DNA of 64,000 bases from contig CM020620.1 of NCBI GenBank assembly GCA_009829735.1, positions 26,072,951-26,136,950 of the forward strand, in the 5' to 3' direction. Each line of letters begins with the position of its first letter. The first letter of the stretch is position 1. Shown one piece after another: positions 19,884 to 30,537 of this stretch. Below the pieces are notes generated by a model. That model worked only from the letters and a program-made list of their open reading frames with translations. It was not told the origin of the DNA and did not search any database. The translations under genes were made by a program, and so were the position numbers. The DNA is from Pyropia yezoensis. Taxonomy: Eukaryota; Rhodophyta; Bangiophyceae; Bangiales; Bangiaceae.

Positions 19884-22204
19884 TCAGTGGGTAGACCCAC
19901 TGCCCGAGGGAGGCCACTCACGCGTAAGCGCGTACACCTCCGTGCTCCACCGGTCGGCAATGTCACGACGGTCGACCACCCGAGTTACCTCGGTGCATAG
20001 CTGGACGAGGGTGCTGCGGCCAGCCTCCACGTCCTCCAGAGCTTTCTGGAGGCGGTCCAGCACGCCACCAAAGCAACGCGCTGACCCAACCAGCGCAGCA
20101 CCTGGGGGGATATCCCCCCAGCTAACAGAGAGACCCCCACGCATTGCGCGGGTAACAAGGGCGTCAACGCCTTCATACCAGAGACGGGGACCCCCGTCAT
20201 GTAGGACAGGAGCGGGGGGTGACACTGGCGCAGCCAGAGGAGCCACAGGAGCCGACACGGCTACCACCGGAGCCGGTGGCACCTGATACGAGGCCCGGTA
20301 GGACCCTACCGAAGGGGCTCCACCGTAACCACGGCGGTACTCCGCCCGACGACGGGACACCTCACGCTCCCCACCCACAGAGCCCCACTCTCGGGGACGA
20401 CGGCCAACCGCCGCCGGCATCGGGTTACCGAACCACGGAGCAAGGACCTGAAGAGGGTCATGGATAACCATGGGAATACCCAGGTCAGGAACGGCCTCGG
20501 TGGACGCCCACCCATGGCAACTAGGCTCACCCGGCTGAGTACGCCGGACACGCAACGAGTGACGAGGCAAGGGGGAAGCCCCAGCCTGCGGGTCCCGGTA
20601 CGGGGGAAGGGCCAACACCCCAGCCCAGTTCACGGCATCGTGAACAGCCAGCAGGGCTTCCAACTCCCGGGCCAACCCGGTCTTGGCGGCTATCAGATCC
20701 ACGCCCAACTGCGCGATGTGCCGACGGACACCCGTCGGAAGATGAAACAGACGACCCTGCCGGCGGACGGACAGCGGGCGGGTTCCCACCCCTCCTGCCA
20801 TAGCGGCGGGCGCACGGGAGTGTATACCGGAGCACGACCGTTGCCGGTCTGCAACGCACACGTTATATCCGTGCGGAACGCATCCGCCATGACACCATGG
20901 TTACGTCGCCAACTCGACGCCGACTTCAACCCCGCCATGGGCGGGTAGGGAGCCGTCAACGACAGATACGGGGGTACCCCCGGGTAGTAGTCAAAGTCGG
21001 GATACCGACCGGTACGGCTCACCGTCTCCCCAAGCGCAACCGGCTCCGCCGCCGCCGCAATCCCCCGAGCACTAGCCGGGTAGTCAATCTCCCGCGGCAA
21101 CGCGGGGGCAATCAAGTCGCAGACCCCGAAGTTGGGGTCGAGGTAGACCTCACCCCGTCCCACCCGGGTGCGCCAGAGCTGCGCATGCCGGTCGTCCGGC
21201 TGACTCAGGATCCAATGGTGTTCCACCCGGACCGCGTTCGGCTGGTTGACCAGCCGCACCAACTCCCGCTCCCAGCACGGGTCCACCTTGACGCGCCGGG
21301 AGGATTCTCCACGGGGATGCACCAGGTGGAATTCCACCCGCATACGCCCATCGGACTCCATCGACTCTTGCACCGTGAGGCCTCGAACCCGAGCCACCAA
21401 GTCGGACACCGACATGGCGGGTTGACCCGCCGCCACGGCGACGCCGCCACCCAACGGGGCAACCCGGGCAGGACCAGAAATAATCGGGGGCGCCGGGGGA
21501 CGCACCACCGGCAGAGGGGCCGACGTCGGAGATGGACGAGGCCGAGGAGGAAGAAGAAGGGCGGGCGCCCGCCCAGAGTAACTCCCGGTGTCAACCGCCA
21601 TGGGAGAAGGAGCGTCTTGACCGCTCGACGCCCGCGGCACCGCAGGTACGGCACCGGCGCCGGCACCACCCGTCGGCGTAGCCCCCGCCTCGGAAGGGGA
21701 AGGCACTTGGACAGCCTCCGGAGCCGGAGCCCCGGCCGTGCGGACACCCGCACCGTCTTGACCCGCCGCACCGGGTGTCGCACCGCCACCACCACCCGCG
21801 TCAACGTCGGGACCGCCTCGAGGAGTCACCGCCCGGACACCCGGACCACCTTGACCAGCCGGAGTCGGCTGCGGGTCGCGACCTCCGCCGCAGGGCGGAC
21901 CATCTTGAGGTACCTGCGGTGAGCCGGCATCGGCACCAGGCCCCATCCGGGCAGCCGGCAGAGAGGGGGTAGAAGCCGCCACGCGCGGTTGACCGCCGGG
22001 TTGACCTCCGGCCGACGGCACCGTCGTGCCGCTGCACACGGACGACAGTCCTCCGGCCGACAGACGGACGGACACCGCAGGCCCGTCGTCGTCAGACGAG
22101 CTTACCCCGTAACGCGCGGCGTCGGGACCGACAGGCGCGTCGTCCTCCATCTCCTCCCCGATCAGGAGGTCTTCCTCCTCTTCAAGCACCTGGGGATAGG
22201 ACAT
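19884..22204 (-). CDS. Antisense accessory ORF of element B (one apparent frame change)
   Basis: The minus-strand ORF begins at the ATG at 22204 (MSYPQVLEEEED) and is convergent with pol. Residues 1-200 are acidic and then Pro/Gly/Ala-rich. A denser region follows (VRVEHHWILSQPDDRHAQLW, YPDFDYYPGVPPY). That frame runs to 20693. From about 20860 a second minus frame continues the protein (LSVRRQGRLFHLPTGVRRHI to the end at 19884). The second part is strongly conserved with element D 34446-35416, so there is a frameshift, real or programmed, somewhere in 20700-20860. No known domain is recognised. It takes the same position as the antisense ORFs of A and C, but clear sequence similarity to those is limited to a YYP-containing stretch. 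Confidence 0.75.
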
Positions 22205-22791
22205 GATAACGGGTGCGGAGTCCCCCGCGCCCACAAGCCGTCGACGGCTACAACCCGGTACGGTGGGATAACCGGGACGAGCCAGGGAAGCGCGGACACC
22301 CGCGCTTATGACCACAAACGGCCACGAGAAGCGCCGCAGGCACGCGGGTCGACCCGCGCCCCACGGGGCTACGACCGCGCTCCACCCAGGCACCTGCGCG
22401 GGACGGGGCCACACCCACACACGGGGTAAGCAAGGGCGGTCACCCCCAACCGCCCCCACGCAACGCGGGCAGCCCCCGCCCCCCTCTCAATCGTCCACAC
22501 GAGAGGGGCCCCCCTACCACCAGGCACCTGGTGGCGGATCCGCTTGCACCACCCTTCGGAAAGGGGGGGCGTGAACAGCAACCCGCATCGGGAATTTAAC
22601 GGTCCGGAAAACGGATCGTGTGTGTGTACCACGCAAAGGGGGGCACCCCCCTGAGACAACCTCGAAAAGGGGTGTCTGTCGCGACGGGGCGCAAAGCCCC
22701 ACCCGACGGGTAAACGGTCACGCGACCCACTTACATTCGGTACCCCGAATGCAACTCGACCCGAGGACGGGCCGAATCTAAGGGGGGGATA
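22205..22791. other. Element B region between antisense ORF start and 3' LTR
   Basis: GC-rich sequence of 587 bases with no convincing ORF. It must hold the polypurine tract (22780-22791) and could hold a promoter for the antisense ORF. I see no clear TATA motif. Confidence 0.5.
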
Positions 22792-23154
22792 TGTAGCAAT
22801 ATGGTTGTCCGTATTGTGACCCTAATATCAGGGGGGCTACTTCTAACCCTTAACTTTCAATTTGATAGTTCGTACTGGTCACGGTATCTATAAGTTACGT
22901 ATGACCAGAGGGACTTGCATCTTGGGGTGAAGGGTAGTTAGTAGTGTCTCCGAGGGTTTATAACGAGGGGGCCGGTGGCGACTCCACCGCCGGCCAAGGT
23001 AGAACAACAAACCCCTCCCATTTGGGCTCCCATCTTGGTCCCGTGGCTTGCGCTCCAAGGACAGCAACCTTGGCCTCCCGGTGACGTTGGTGCCGATCCC
23101 CCTTGGTGAGTGTTCCCTGAGAGTGGACGTGCGACGGATCCCTATTGTGCTACA
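22792..23154 (+). repeat. 3' LTR of element B
   Basis: 363 bp with the same termini as the 5' copy, preceded by the run AAGGGGGGGATA and followed by the target duplication CTCTG. Confidence 0.95.
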
Positions 23155-23912
23155 CTCTGTCTCATCCTCCTCTTGGGAGGCGCCATTAAAAATGGCCTCC
23201 TGTTCATTCAGGAGATGCTCATCTGCGTACGTGCGCAAAAGCCAGTTCACAAGTTCCAAATATGAAGTTACTTCCCCAGTACGCCGGCCGTGATCGACGG
23301 ACGGGCGGATTCGATAAAGGTCCCTCTTCAAGGGATCCTTAGTAAATTCGGAGAGGAGGAGCAAAGCTCGCCCCTCTGAGAGGCCGTTATCATTCGCCGC
23401 CTTCACGAAGCGATTGAGGAATTCGAAGACTCCCAGAGGAGGGTCTCCCCCCCATTCACAATCGCGACCAAATATGCTGGACAGGTCCTTACGCTTCTTA
23501 CCCAGGCCTTTGGCCTCGGTTCCCGATACTCGGTTGTCCTTGTTCTTGAGAGCATAGGTCTCACAATCCAGAAGACTCGCATAGCGGTCATCAGCCGGAA
23601 TAATCTTCGGGGGAATCTCCCGTAGGGGGACTCTCCCCGGTCCTGCCTGAGCGGAAACCGCTCTGACGACAGGTCGCGAGCGCCGACGGCATCGGGAGGC
23701 GAAGCCTCCCCTCCGGAATAATCCGAAGTCGACTCAGATGACGAGCTGGGACGCCGGCCACGCTGGCGCTCTCGCTTCGTCACGCTTCGTTCCACAAAAC
23801 TCAACCGTTGGTTGAGCGGGGTCAGGAGGCCGCTGACAGCTTCCACCATCGCTTTCTTCCATTCCTCCGTAGGAGTATCCGATCCAGGAGCCACAAACGC
23901 TCGGGGGGTCTC
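23155..23912 (-). pseudogene. Element O gag, capsid piece between insertions B and C
   Basis: The minus-strand frame carries capsid motifs matching the gags of A and C (FVKAANDNGLSEGRALLLLSEF, GEVTSYLELVNWLLRTYADE), preceded by a Ser/Arg-rich region. The frame shifts at about 23403-23410, so it is broken. It continues to 33291 on the right after removing C (GTCTC duplication) and to 12455 on the left after removing B (CTCTG). Confidence 0.9.
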
Positions 23913-24380
23913 TGTGGCAGTATTGACCCCCAGGTAGGGGGCAACACGTGCCATGCAAGGGGCGGCAGGCCACTAGCCTGATCCGTTCCTCCCCCTGCAT
24001 TTGGGTCCATATTCCCTAAGTTCGGGATAGTTAGCTTAGTAGTAAATCCAACTTGGATTTGAGGGTTTTCTGCATTTATCGTCTTGAATTTTCGTGTGGC
24101 CCGGTGGGCAGGTGCTGGGGTGGGAGATTCTGAGTGGCGAGATTCTGAGTGGACCCTGGGGGGATAAGGGGAGGGACAGCGGGGCTTGGCCCTGCGTCCC
24201 CGTCCCGACCAAGAAACTGTTGGACCACACACCATCATCTTGTTTGTCCGTGGGGGGATTGCCCCACAACAGGGATAGAGTGTGTGCGACTTGCACTTCT
24301 TCCGGTTCCCCCGACACGGGAGGCAGCCCTCGCACACCGCCCCAACTTGGGTACTGTGTGTGCGAGTGGTTTTTGCCACA
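23913..24380 (+). repeat. 5' LTR of element C
   Basis: 468 bp, TGTGGCAG...TTTGCCACA; it reads identical to the 3' copy. Related LTRs of 473 bp occur at 49298-49770 (element E) and 54092-54564. Confidence 0.96.
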
Positions 24381-24382
24381 TT

Positions 24383-24400
24383 TGGTGGAGCAGCAGGGGA
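24383..24400 (+). other. Primer binding site of element C
   Basis: TGGTGGAGCAGCAGGGGA, two bases inside the LTR; the same 18-mer as in A and B although the LTRs are unrelated in sequence. Confidence 0.9.
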
Positions 24401-24499
24401 CAGAGGTAAACTTTACCTCCGGGTGCACCCGGGTGTAGGGGGCCCTCTGTCTCAGAGGAACGGTGGACTTGGACCGTGTCATACGGATCGTTAGCCAAC

Positions 24500-26446
24500 A
24501 TGGCTAGCTCGGACCCCCCGTCGTCCGGGGAGTACCCGGGTGACGCACGTACTTCAGTGCCTTTGAATACTGGTGAGACACAGGTGGGTTTACCTGGGGT
24601 CGCAGAGGGACTAGAGGTCCCTCAAGCCAGCAGGACTGGAAGTGCGGGCGGGCAACAGGCCACCCCGACTCAGTCGGGAGTTCACTCGGGTGACACTTCT
24701 GACGTGGGTGGGCCGAAGTCTGGCCACCGCGTGGTATACTCAACGGGAACGTCCCAAGGGGTGAGGACTGTCCCCGCGAGTTCCACTCGGGTTGGAGCCA
24801 ACTTTGGCATGGAGTCATCGCCAACTAGGCTTTCGGAGGACGGCGGACCTCCGTTGGTCGGCGATGGGCTCGCGCCCATGCCCCCGGTTGAGACCCCTGA
24901 GGAACGTGGTTACCCCTCAGGTGGACTCCCGGAGGCGGACCGAGACTCAACTGGAGTCGTCAATCCACTCCTCGCGGAAACTGTCCGTCGGGAGGCGACC
25001 AATGTGTTGCGGCAGACTTTGCCGGACCTGGTGGTCACGATGACGAATACTATTCTGAATCAGATTGTAGCGAGTTTGCCAGATGGCCTGAATGTCCAGA
25101 CCGGATTGGGGCTTTCGAGCCCACAGGCGCAGGGGGAATCCCTCCCCACGCCTATCTCGGGTCGCCCCGAACTGGGGGCGACACCTGTGACTCCCAACGA
25201 GGGAGCCACACCATACGCGGTGGGGCGTACGCCCTTCACGGGGGAGTTCCCCTCGGAAACGCCGGCGGCTACACCAAGCTCGCCGTACCAGACTACAGGC
25301 ACTGAGGGTGGACTTACCCCAGTGCCACAGCGGCTGTTCCCTCAACGTGAGGTGCCGCCCAAGATTCAGGTAGCCAACCCGGTCTACCAGCGGATCTTTG
25401 ACTGTGAGACCTACGCTCTCCACAACAAGTCGGTGGCGTATGGTCCTGACCAGGCCCGAGCTATGGGCCGTGCCAAGAAGAATGCACTTCATTCTTTTGG
25501 GCACAGAGCGGAGTGGGATGGAACTCCCCCCCTCCGTGTCTTTGAGTTCCTACGTCGTTTCACAAAAGCCTGTGACGACAATGCCATAAGTGAAGGCATG
25601 GCTTTTTACATGCTACAGGAGTTTACGAAGGGAGACCTGCGGACAGAACTTATGTCCGTCATGCCCAGCTCCTCAAGTGGAGGCGCTGGGGAGGTGACGT
25701 CCTATTTGGAGCTCGTCAACTGGTTGTTGAGGGCCATGGTTGATGAAGCGGCGTTGGCTTCTCAAGTCGAGGAGTTTACGCAAGCCCATCAGGAAGAGGC
25801 GGAGGACGAGTTGTCCTTTGCGGAGCGGGTCCGTAAGCTCAACAATCTTTGTGGGTTTCTTCATCCACAAGCTGTGGTGAAGAGTCGGTTTGTGGAAGGA
25901 CTCCACTGGTCAGTCCGGATGGAGACCCGGGAGCATAACACTGCCCGGGCGACCCTGGCCGAGTTGGCTAGGTTCGCCTACCGCAGAGGCGAGGCCTACC
26001 GCAAGTTGCGGGAAGAACAACGCCAGGAGCGTCAGGCCGAGTTGGCCAAGGAACGGGAAGAGGCGCGCCAGGCCAGAGAGTTGCGAGAGGCACGCCGAAT
26101 CCGCAAGGAGAGGGTGGTAGCTGCCGTGGGAACTTCCCAAGGTACCTCGTCGTCTTCCCCAGTTGGGAAGACCCCTCCGGGAACTGATCATCGGTGTTGG
26201 AACTGCAACTCCGATGGTCACTGGGCATATGATTGCCCCAAGTTGAGTAAACGCATCCAACAGCTTGTTAGGAATGCGAGTAAGAAGTCGGCTACGAACG
26301 AAGTGCGTTCACGCCGCGAGGGTGGGTCTCGACCAGTGGTGGCGGTCGCCACACCCTCGACGGAGGGGGCGGACACGTCGTCCTCGGACTCGTCGTCGTC
26401 CCCTTCGCCCTCAGATTCGGACGCCAAGTCGGCGGGAAACGAATGA
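24500..26446 (+). CDS. Element C gag
   Basis: The protein is 648 aa from the ATG at 24500 (MASSDPPSSGEYPG). The N-terminal ~280 residues are low complexity. The capsid region contains FLRRFTKACDDNAISEGMAFYMLQEF and GEVTSYLELVNWLLRAMVDE. A charged coiled-coil-like stretch follows (REEQRQERQAELAKEREEAR), then one CCHC knuckle (CWNCNSDGHWAYDC) and a Ser/Asp-rich tail. The stop TGA overlaps the pol ATG (ATGA at 26443-26446). E carries a broken copy. Confidence 0.94.
   Translation: MASSDPPSSGEYPGDARTSVPLNTGETQVGLPGVAEGLEVPQASRTGSAGGQQATPTQSGVHSGDTSDVGGPKSGHRVVYSTGTSQGVRTVPASSTRVGANFGMESSPTRLSEDGGPPLVGDGLAPMPPVETPEERGYPSGGLPEADRDSTGVVNPLLAETVRREATNVLRQTLPDLVVTMTNTILNQIVASLPDGLNVQTGLGLSSPQAQGESLPTPISGRPELGATPVTPNEGATPYAVGRTPFTGEFPSETPAATPSSPYQTTGTEGGLTPVPQRLFPQREVPPKIQVANPVYQRIFDCETYALHNKSVAYGPDQARAMGRAKKNALHSFGHRAEWDGTPPLRVFEFLRRFTKACDDNAISEGMAFYMLQEFTKGDLRTELMSVMPSSSSGGAGEVTSYLELVNWLLRAMVDEAALASQVEEFTQAHQEEAEDELSFAERVRKLNNLCGFLHPQAVVKSRFVEGLHWSVRMETREHNTARATLAELARFAYRRGEAYRKLREEQRQERQAELAKEREEARQARELREARRIRKERVVAAVGTSQGTSSSSPVGKTPPGTDHRCWNCNSDGHWAYDCPKLSKRIQQLVRNASKKSATNEVRSRREGGSRPVVAVATPSTEGADTSSSDSSSSPSPSDSDAKSAGNE
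26434..26440 (+). promoter_or_regulatory. Slippery heptamer GGGAAAC of element C
   Basis: It reads G-GGA-AAC in the gag frame, one codon before the TGA at 26444-26446; pol lies at -1. The ATGA overlap of pol start and gag stop leaves termination-reinitiation as an alternative. Confidence 0.7.
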
Positions 26447-29400
26447 CCGTTGGAGCTGGTCGTCCGAAGCTCACAACGGCAGCCTCGGCCAAGTGGGCCA
26501 AGAGGACGAACCAACCGTGTCGGATACTGCGGCGACCTAAGGGAGTCCGCCCACCTCGGGTGGGACTTCCCAAGAACGTAAACCCACGTCGGGTCATCGC
26601 GGTGCTGACGGGTGAGAACTTCCAGGTGGCTGGACGGGTGCAACTTGCCCCCGGCCGCGCCTGTTGTGCCCGTATCGTACTTGATACCGGGTCAGGAGCC
26701 TCCTTGATACGCAAGTCGCTATTACCAAAGGGGATGAGGCTCCAACGCTGGAAGTCTAAAGCTGACCATCTGATCGATATCAATGGTGGGGTACTTCCCA
26801 TCGTTGGTGCCGTGACCCTACCAACTCGGTTGGGGACCCATGAGGTCGACGTGACCTATGGGGTAGTTGAGAATATATCGGTACCCCTGCTTCTGGGTAC
26901 CCCTTATGTCGTAACACAAGTGCCTTTGATTTGTGGCCCTGAGTACTGGGTCAAGTTGATGAATGGGGAGACTATCCCCATCCTTGGTAAGGGAAAGTCT
27001 GTGGCTCCTGTGACAGTTTCACAGTCGAAGCCTGTTTGTTCTGTGAGGGAAGGGTTTACTGCTACTCTGCGTTTAGCCCGTAGAGTCACGTTGCCCCCCA
27101 ACTCGGTGGCGCACGTGGATGTTGTAACTGATTATGCGGGGAACGGGTTGGTGCACCCTAACCCCCGTCTTGCTCGCAAGCACCAAGTGCATGTTGCCCT
27201 GGGCACGATGGACTCCAAAGCCGGAGTCCCGTGGAGGATCCAGGTGATGAACCTGAGCTCGTCGCCCAAGTTCTTCAAGTCGGGGGCCAAGTTCGGCTAT
27301 ATCGACCAACACGAGGGACCGGTAGTAGCGGTCACCCTCAGCGCGGGCGCAAGTAGCGACCCGAAGTCCGGAAAGGAGAAGCATCAAGCCAAGTCGGCCG
27401 CCTCTCCTCGGCCCCAGGTAAACATGGAGGGTGTTCCACCCAGGTTGAGGGTTCAAGTTGAACGCCTCTTGGACCAATATCACAAGTTGTGGGATGGTCA
27501 ATTGGGACTCATGAGAGCTACCCAACACCGGATCGAGTTGAAACCCGGTGCGCCCCCTATACGCCAACAACCGTATAGGGGGGGACCCCGTTCAAGGGCC
27601 CTCGTTAAGGAGCAAGTTGCTCGCATGGAGGCCCTCGATGTGATCGAGGCCAGCAACGCCGAGTGGGCGAGTCCGGTGGTGATCGTCCCCAAAGTTGATG
27701 GGACCCCCCGGTTCTGTATCGACTACCGTAAGCTCAACGAGAGCACGGTGAAGGATAGTTATCCCCTACCTCGGATGGATGACTGTCTGGACTCTCTGGG
27801 GGAGGCAAACGTGTTCTCTACCCTGGACTGTAACGCGGGGTACTGGCAAATTCCCATTGCCCCGGAGGACAGGCATAAAACTACCTTTACCTGTCACTGT
27901 GGTACCTACCAGTGCAAGCGTCTACCGTTTGGCCTGTGTAACGCGCCGGCAACTTTCCAGCGCGCTATGGACATGATTCTGGCCGGAGTACGGTGGCAGA
28001 TCTGTCTTGTGTACCTAGACGATATCATTGTGTTCTCCCGAAGTCCGGAGGAACACATTGGCCATCTTGGCCAGGTGTTCAAGCTACTTGCTGACGCCGG
28101 AGTGTCACTGAAGGCGAGTAAGTGCCACCTCTTCACTCAAGAGGTGGAGTACTTGGGACATGTTGTCCGTCCGGGGCGTCTCAGTGTCAACGAGAAAAAC
28201 TTGAGGGCCATCCGCAAGGCTCAGTACCCCCGGACCCAGACCCAGATGAGGAGCTTCCTCGGGATGTGTAACGTGTACCGACGTTTCACTAAGGGCTTCG
28301 CCAAAGTGGCGAAGCCGTTGAATGAGTTAGTGAGCTCAACGCTACCGAAGCACCTGCCTCCCCCAAGTCGGGTGGAGCAGGAATCCTTTGAGACTCTTCG
28401 GGACCTTCTGCTGAAGCCCCCTATCCTGGCTATTCCCAGGTTGGGAGGCCACTACATCCTGGATGTGGACGCTAGCTACGACCAACTTGGTTGTGTGTTG
28501 CTTCAGCAACAGCCGGACAAGGAGTACTTGCCGGTGGGATACTTCAGCAAGGGGCTAAACTCGGCCGAGAAGAACTACGGAGTCACCGAGTTGGAAGGAC
28601 TCGCAGTGGTATGGGCGGTGACGTCACTTCGTCACTACCTAGAGGGTGAGAAGTTCCTCATCCGCTGTGACCACCGCGCGTTGCAGTTCATCTTCAAGAC
28701 GGACTGTACGAACACTCGTCTCAACCGGTGGAGGGTGCGACTTGCACCCTTCAACTTTGATATTGAGTACCGACCTGGCAGGCAACATGCCCTTGCCGAC
28801 GGCCTCTCTCGGGTACCTACCGAGGGACTGGACACCACCCCAGTCGATGAGGACTTCCCCATCGTGGGGGTAGTCACGCGCTCGGGTCAGGCGTTGAATC
28901 CCGAGGCGCCAGGGAACAAGAAGTACTTGCCCCTGTCCCTGGACGAAGTAGTGAAGGCCCAGGCCGAGGATCCCTTCTGCAAGTCGCAGAGGGATACCCT
29001 GGATACAGTGGCGGAGACGCGGTTCTTCCTGGGAGACGATGGCCTCCTCATGAGGAGGGGGGTATTCCAGGGGACCGAACAACTTGTCGTCCCCGCATCC
29101 CTCAAGGACAGTATCCTTGAGAGGGAGCATAACGCTCCCACGGGTGGACACCTGGGGTCTAGTAAACTGTACCAGACCCTGAGGACCAGGTACTACTGGC
29201 CGTCCATGGTGGTGGACATCTACAGTTGGGTGGCTGCCTGCACAAGTTGTGCACAGAACCGTCTGATGGAACGGCGGCCTACTACGGCTATGCTATTGTT
29301 CCCGGCCAAGGAGCCCTTCGCCGCGTTGGCGATGGACATCCTTGGGCCACTGCCAGTGACCGAGGAGGGCAACCAGTACCTCCTGGTCATCTGTGACCGC

Positions 29401-30426
29401 TTCACGAAACTTACGCGAGCGATCCCACTGGCAGAGATCACGGCCATGTCGGTCGTGTCAGCCTTCCTAGATCACTGGGTTGCCGCGTATGGCATTCCGG
29501 ATAGTACACTATCGGACAATGGACCGCAATTTGCGTCTGTACTGTTTCAAGGAGTGCTGGATATGTTGGGGGTTAAGGCAAACTATGCCACCCCCTACCA
29601 CCCACAAACTAATGGGCAGGTGGAGCGCTTCAACAAAACTATTGTTAGGCAGCTGCGCCATTATGTGAGTGAGCACGTGAAGACGTGGGACCAATACATT
29701 TCTATTCTGACCACTGCCTACAATTCGCAGGTTCACTCATCTACCGGGGAAGTACCCCTCGCTTTTGTGACCCCCCGTCGCGTGCGGTCTATTGCCGTGC
29801 GGCGGCCGCTCCCAACTAGGGAGGATGGTGGCAGTACGCCCACTCCTACTGAGAGTAAGGCGGAGTTCGCTGCTAGGCTTGAAAACCTCATCCCTAAAGT
29901 CAGGGCTGAGATGGACAAAGCACAAAAGCGCTACAAGCGTACCTTTGACAAAAAGGTGCGCAACGCCAAGCATGTCCCCGAGCAGGGTGACTGGGTATTG
30001 GTCCACTCACACACCCCAACTGGGGGTAAGTTGGTGTTCCAGACGAAGGGGCCGTACCAGGTCCTTCGTACTGATGGGCGGCGCTTCACCATCGAAAGTG
30101 ACGATGGGGTCCGCACAGTGAACGGACAGGACGTGGTCAAAGTTGCACCACCGCCTGCAGGCGACCCAGCTTGGGCGCGTGCTTTGAAAACGTGGCGCCT
30201 GCCCTCGCTGCCTGCAGCCAAACAGGGCCCGCAGGAGTACGTGTTCGACAAGTTCATCGACCACGGCTGGGATGAGGATACTGACCGCCTCATGTTGAGG
30301 GTGCGTTGGTTTGGCTACAAAGCCAAGGATGATACGTGGGAGTATGTGGAGGACCTTCCTGCTGAGAAGGTCCGGGCGTACTGTGCCCGGAACGAGATAG
30401 ACCCTAACAGCCCTCCCTCAACGTGA
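26443..30426 (+). CDS. Element C pol: protease-RT-RNase H-integrase-chromodomain
   Basis: The 1327-aa frame is uninterrupted. The protease Asp is at 81 (LDTGSGAS). RT has TPRFCIDYRKLN, STLDCNAGYWQIP and YLDD at 524-527. RNase H follows (DVDASYDQLG, TELEGLAVVWA, RCDHRALQFIF). Integrase has an HHCC start (REHNAPTGGHLG, CTSCAQNR) and a catalytic core (DILGPLP, SDNGPQFAS, NGQVERFN). The C-terminal chromodomain-like segment reads FDKFIDHGWDEDTDR...LRVRWFGYKAKDDTWEY. All catalytic motifs are present. Confidence 0.96.
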   Translation: MTVGAGRPKLTTAASAKWAKRTNQPCRILRRPKGVRPPRVGLPKNVNPRRVIAVLTGENFQVAGRVQLAPGRACCARIVLDTGSGASLIRKSLLPKGMRLQRWKSKADHLIDINGGVLPIVGAVTLPTRLGTHEVDVTYGVVENISVPLLLGTPYVVTQVPLICGPEYWVKLMNGETIPILGKGKSVAPVTVSQSKPVCSVREGFTATLRLARRVTLPPNSVAHVDVVTDYAGNGLVHPNPRLARKHQVHVALGTMDSKAGVPWRIQVMNLSSSPKFFKSGAKFGYIDQHEGPVVAVTLSAGASSDPKSGKEKHQAKSAASPRPQVNMEGVPPRLRVQVERLLDQYHKLWDGQLGLMRATQHRIELKPGAPPIRQQPYRGGPRSRALVKEQVARMEALDVIEASNAEWASPVVIVPKVDGTPRFCIDYRKLNESTVKDSYPLPRMDDCLDSLGEANVFSTLDCNAGYWQIPIAPEDRHKTTFTCHCGTYQCKRLPFGLCNAPATFQRAMDMILAGVRWQICLVYLDDIIVFSRSPEEHIGHLGQVFKLLADAGVSLKASKCHLFTQEVEYLGHVVRPGRLSVNEKNLRAIRKAQYPRTQTQMRSFLGMCNVYRRFTKGFAKVAKPLNELVSSTLPKHLPPPSRVEQESFETLRDLLLKPPILAIPRLGGHYILDVDASYDQLGCVLLQQQPDKEYLPVGYFSKGLNSAEKNYGVTELEGLAVVWAVTSLRHYLEGEKFLIRCDHRALQFIFKTDCTNTRLNRWRVRLAPFNFDIEYRPGRQHALADGLSRVPTEGLDTTPVDEDFPIVGVVTRSGQALNPEAPGNKKYLPLSLDEVVKAQAEDPFCKSQRDTLDTVAETRFFLGDDGLLMRRGVFQGTEQLVVPASLKDSILEREHNAPTGGHLGSSKLYQTLRTRYYWPSMVVDIYSWVAACTSCAQNRLMERRPTTAMLLFPAKEPFAALAMDILGPLPVTEEGNQYLLVICDRFTKLTRAIPLAEITAMSVVSAFLDHWVAAYGIPDSTLSDNGPQFASVLFQGVLDMLGVKANYATPYHPQTNGQVERFNKTIVRQLRHYVSEHVKTWDQYISILTTAYNSQVHSSTGEVPLAFVTPRRVRSIAVRRPLPTREDGGSTPTPTESKAEFAARLENLIPKVRAEMDKAQKRYKRTFDKKVRNAKHVPEQGDWVLVHSHTPTGGKLVFQTKGPYQVLRTDGRRFTIESDDGVRTVNGQDVVKVAPPPAGDPAWARALKTWRLPSLPAAKQGPQEYVFDKFIDHGWDEDTDRLMLRVRWFGYKAKDDTWEYVEDLPAEKVRAYCARNEIDPNSPPST

Positions 30427-30537
30427 GGGAAGGCCGAGCAACAGTGCCAAGAGAGTGCTTCAAGTCGAAGTGGTACGCAGAGTGGCTTTAAACTACAGCC
30501 CTAACCCTCACACTCTCACAACAAAGGCAGCTGCCAA

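Larger units (their letters stand above)
12456..23154 (+). mobile_element. Element B: complete Ty3/gypsy retrotransposon (family 2)
   Basis: The 10,699-bp element has 363-bp LTRs at 12456-12818 and 22792-23154 that differ at three visible positions. The duplication CTCTG lies at 12451-12455 and 23155-23159. Gag and pol are uninterrupted. A minus-strand ORF (22204-19884) fills most of the space between pol and the 3' LTR, and a G-rich purine tract (AAGGGGGGGATA) precedes the 3' LTR. It is inserted in element O gag. D and H in this window belong to the same family. Confidence 0.97.

Noticed and set aside
20897-21922. 341-codon plus-strand frame in element B
   Set aside because: It lies opposite the antisense ORF, is extremely rich in Arg/His/Thr, and has no sign of conservation; it is a GC-driven shadow.
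22888-23406. Single minus-strand frame joining element B 3' LTR sequence to gag
   Set aside because: The first part is LTR sequence read by chance in the same frame; the gag piece begins at the 23155 junction.
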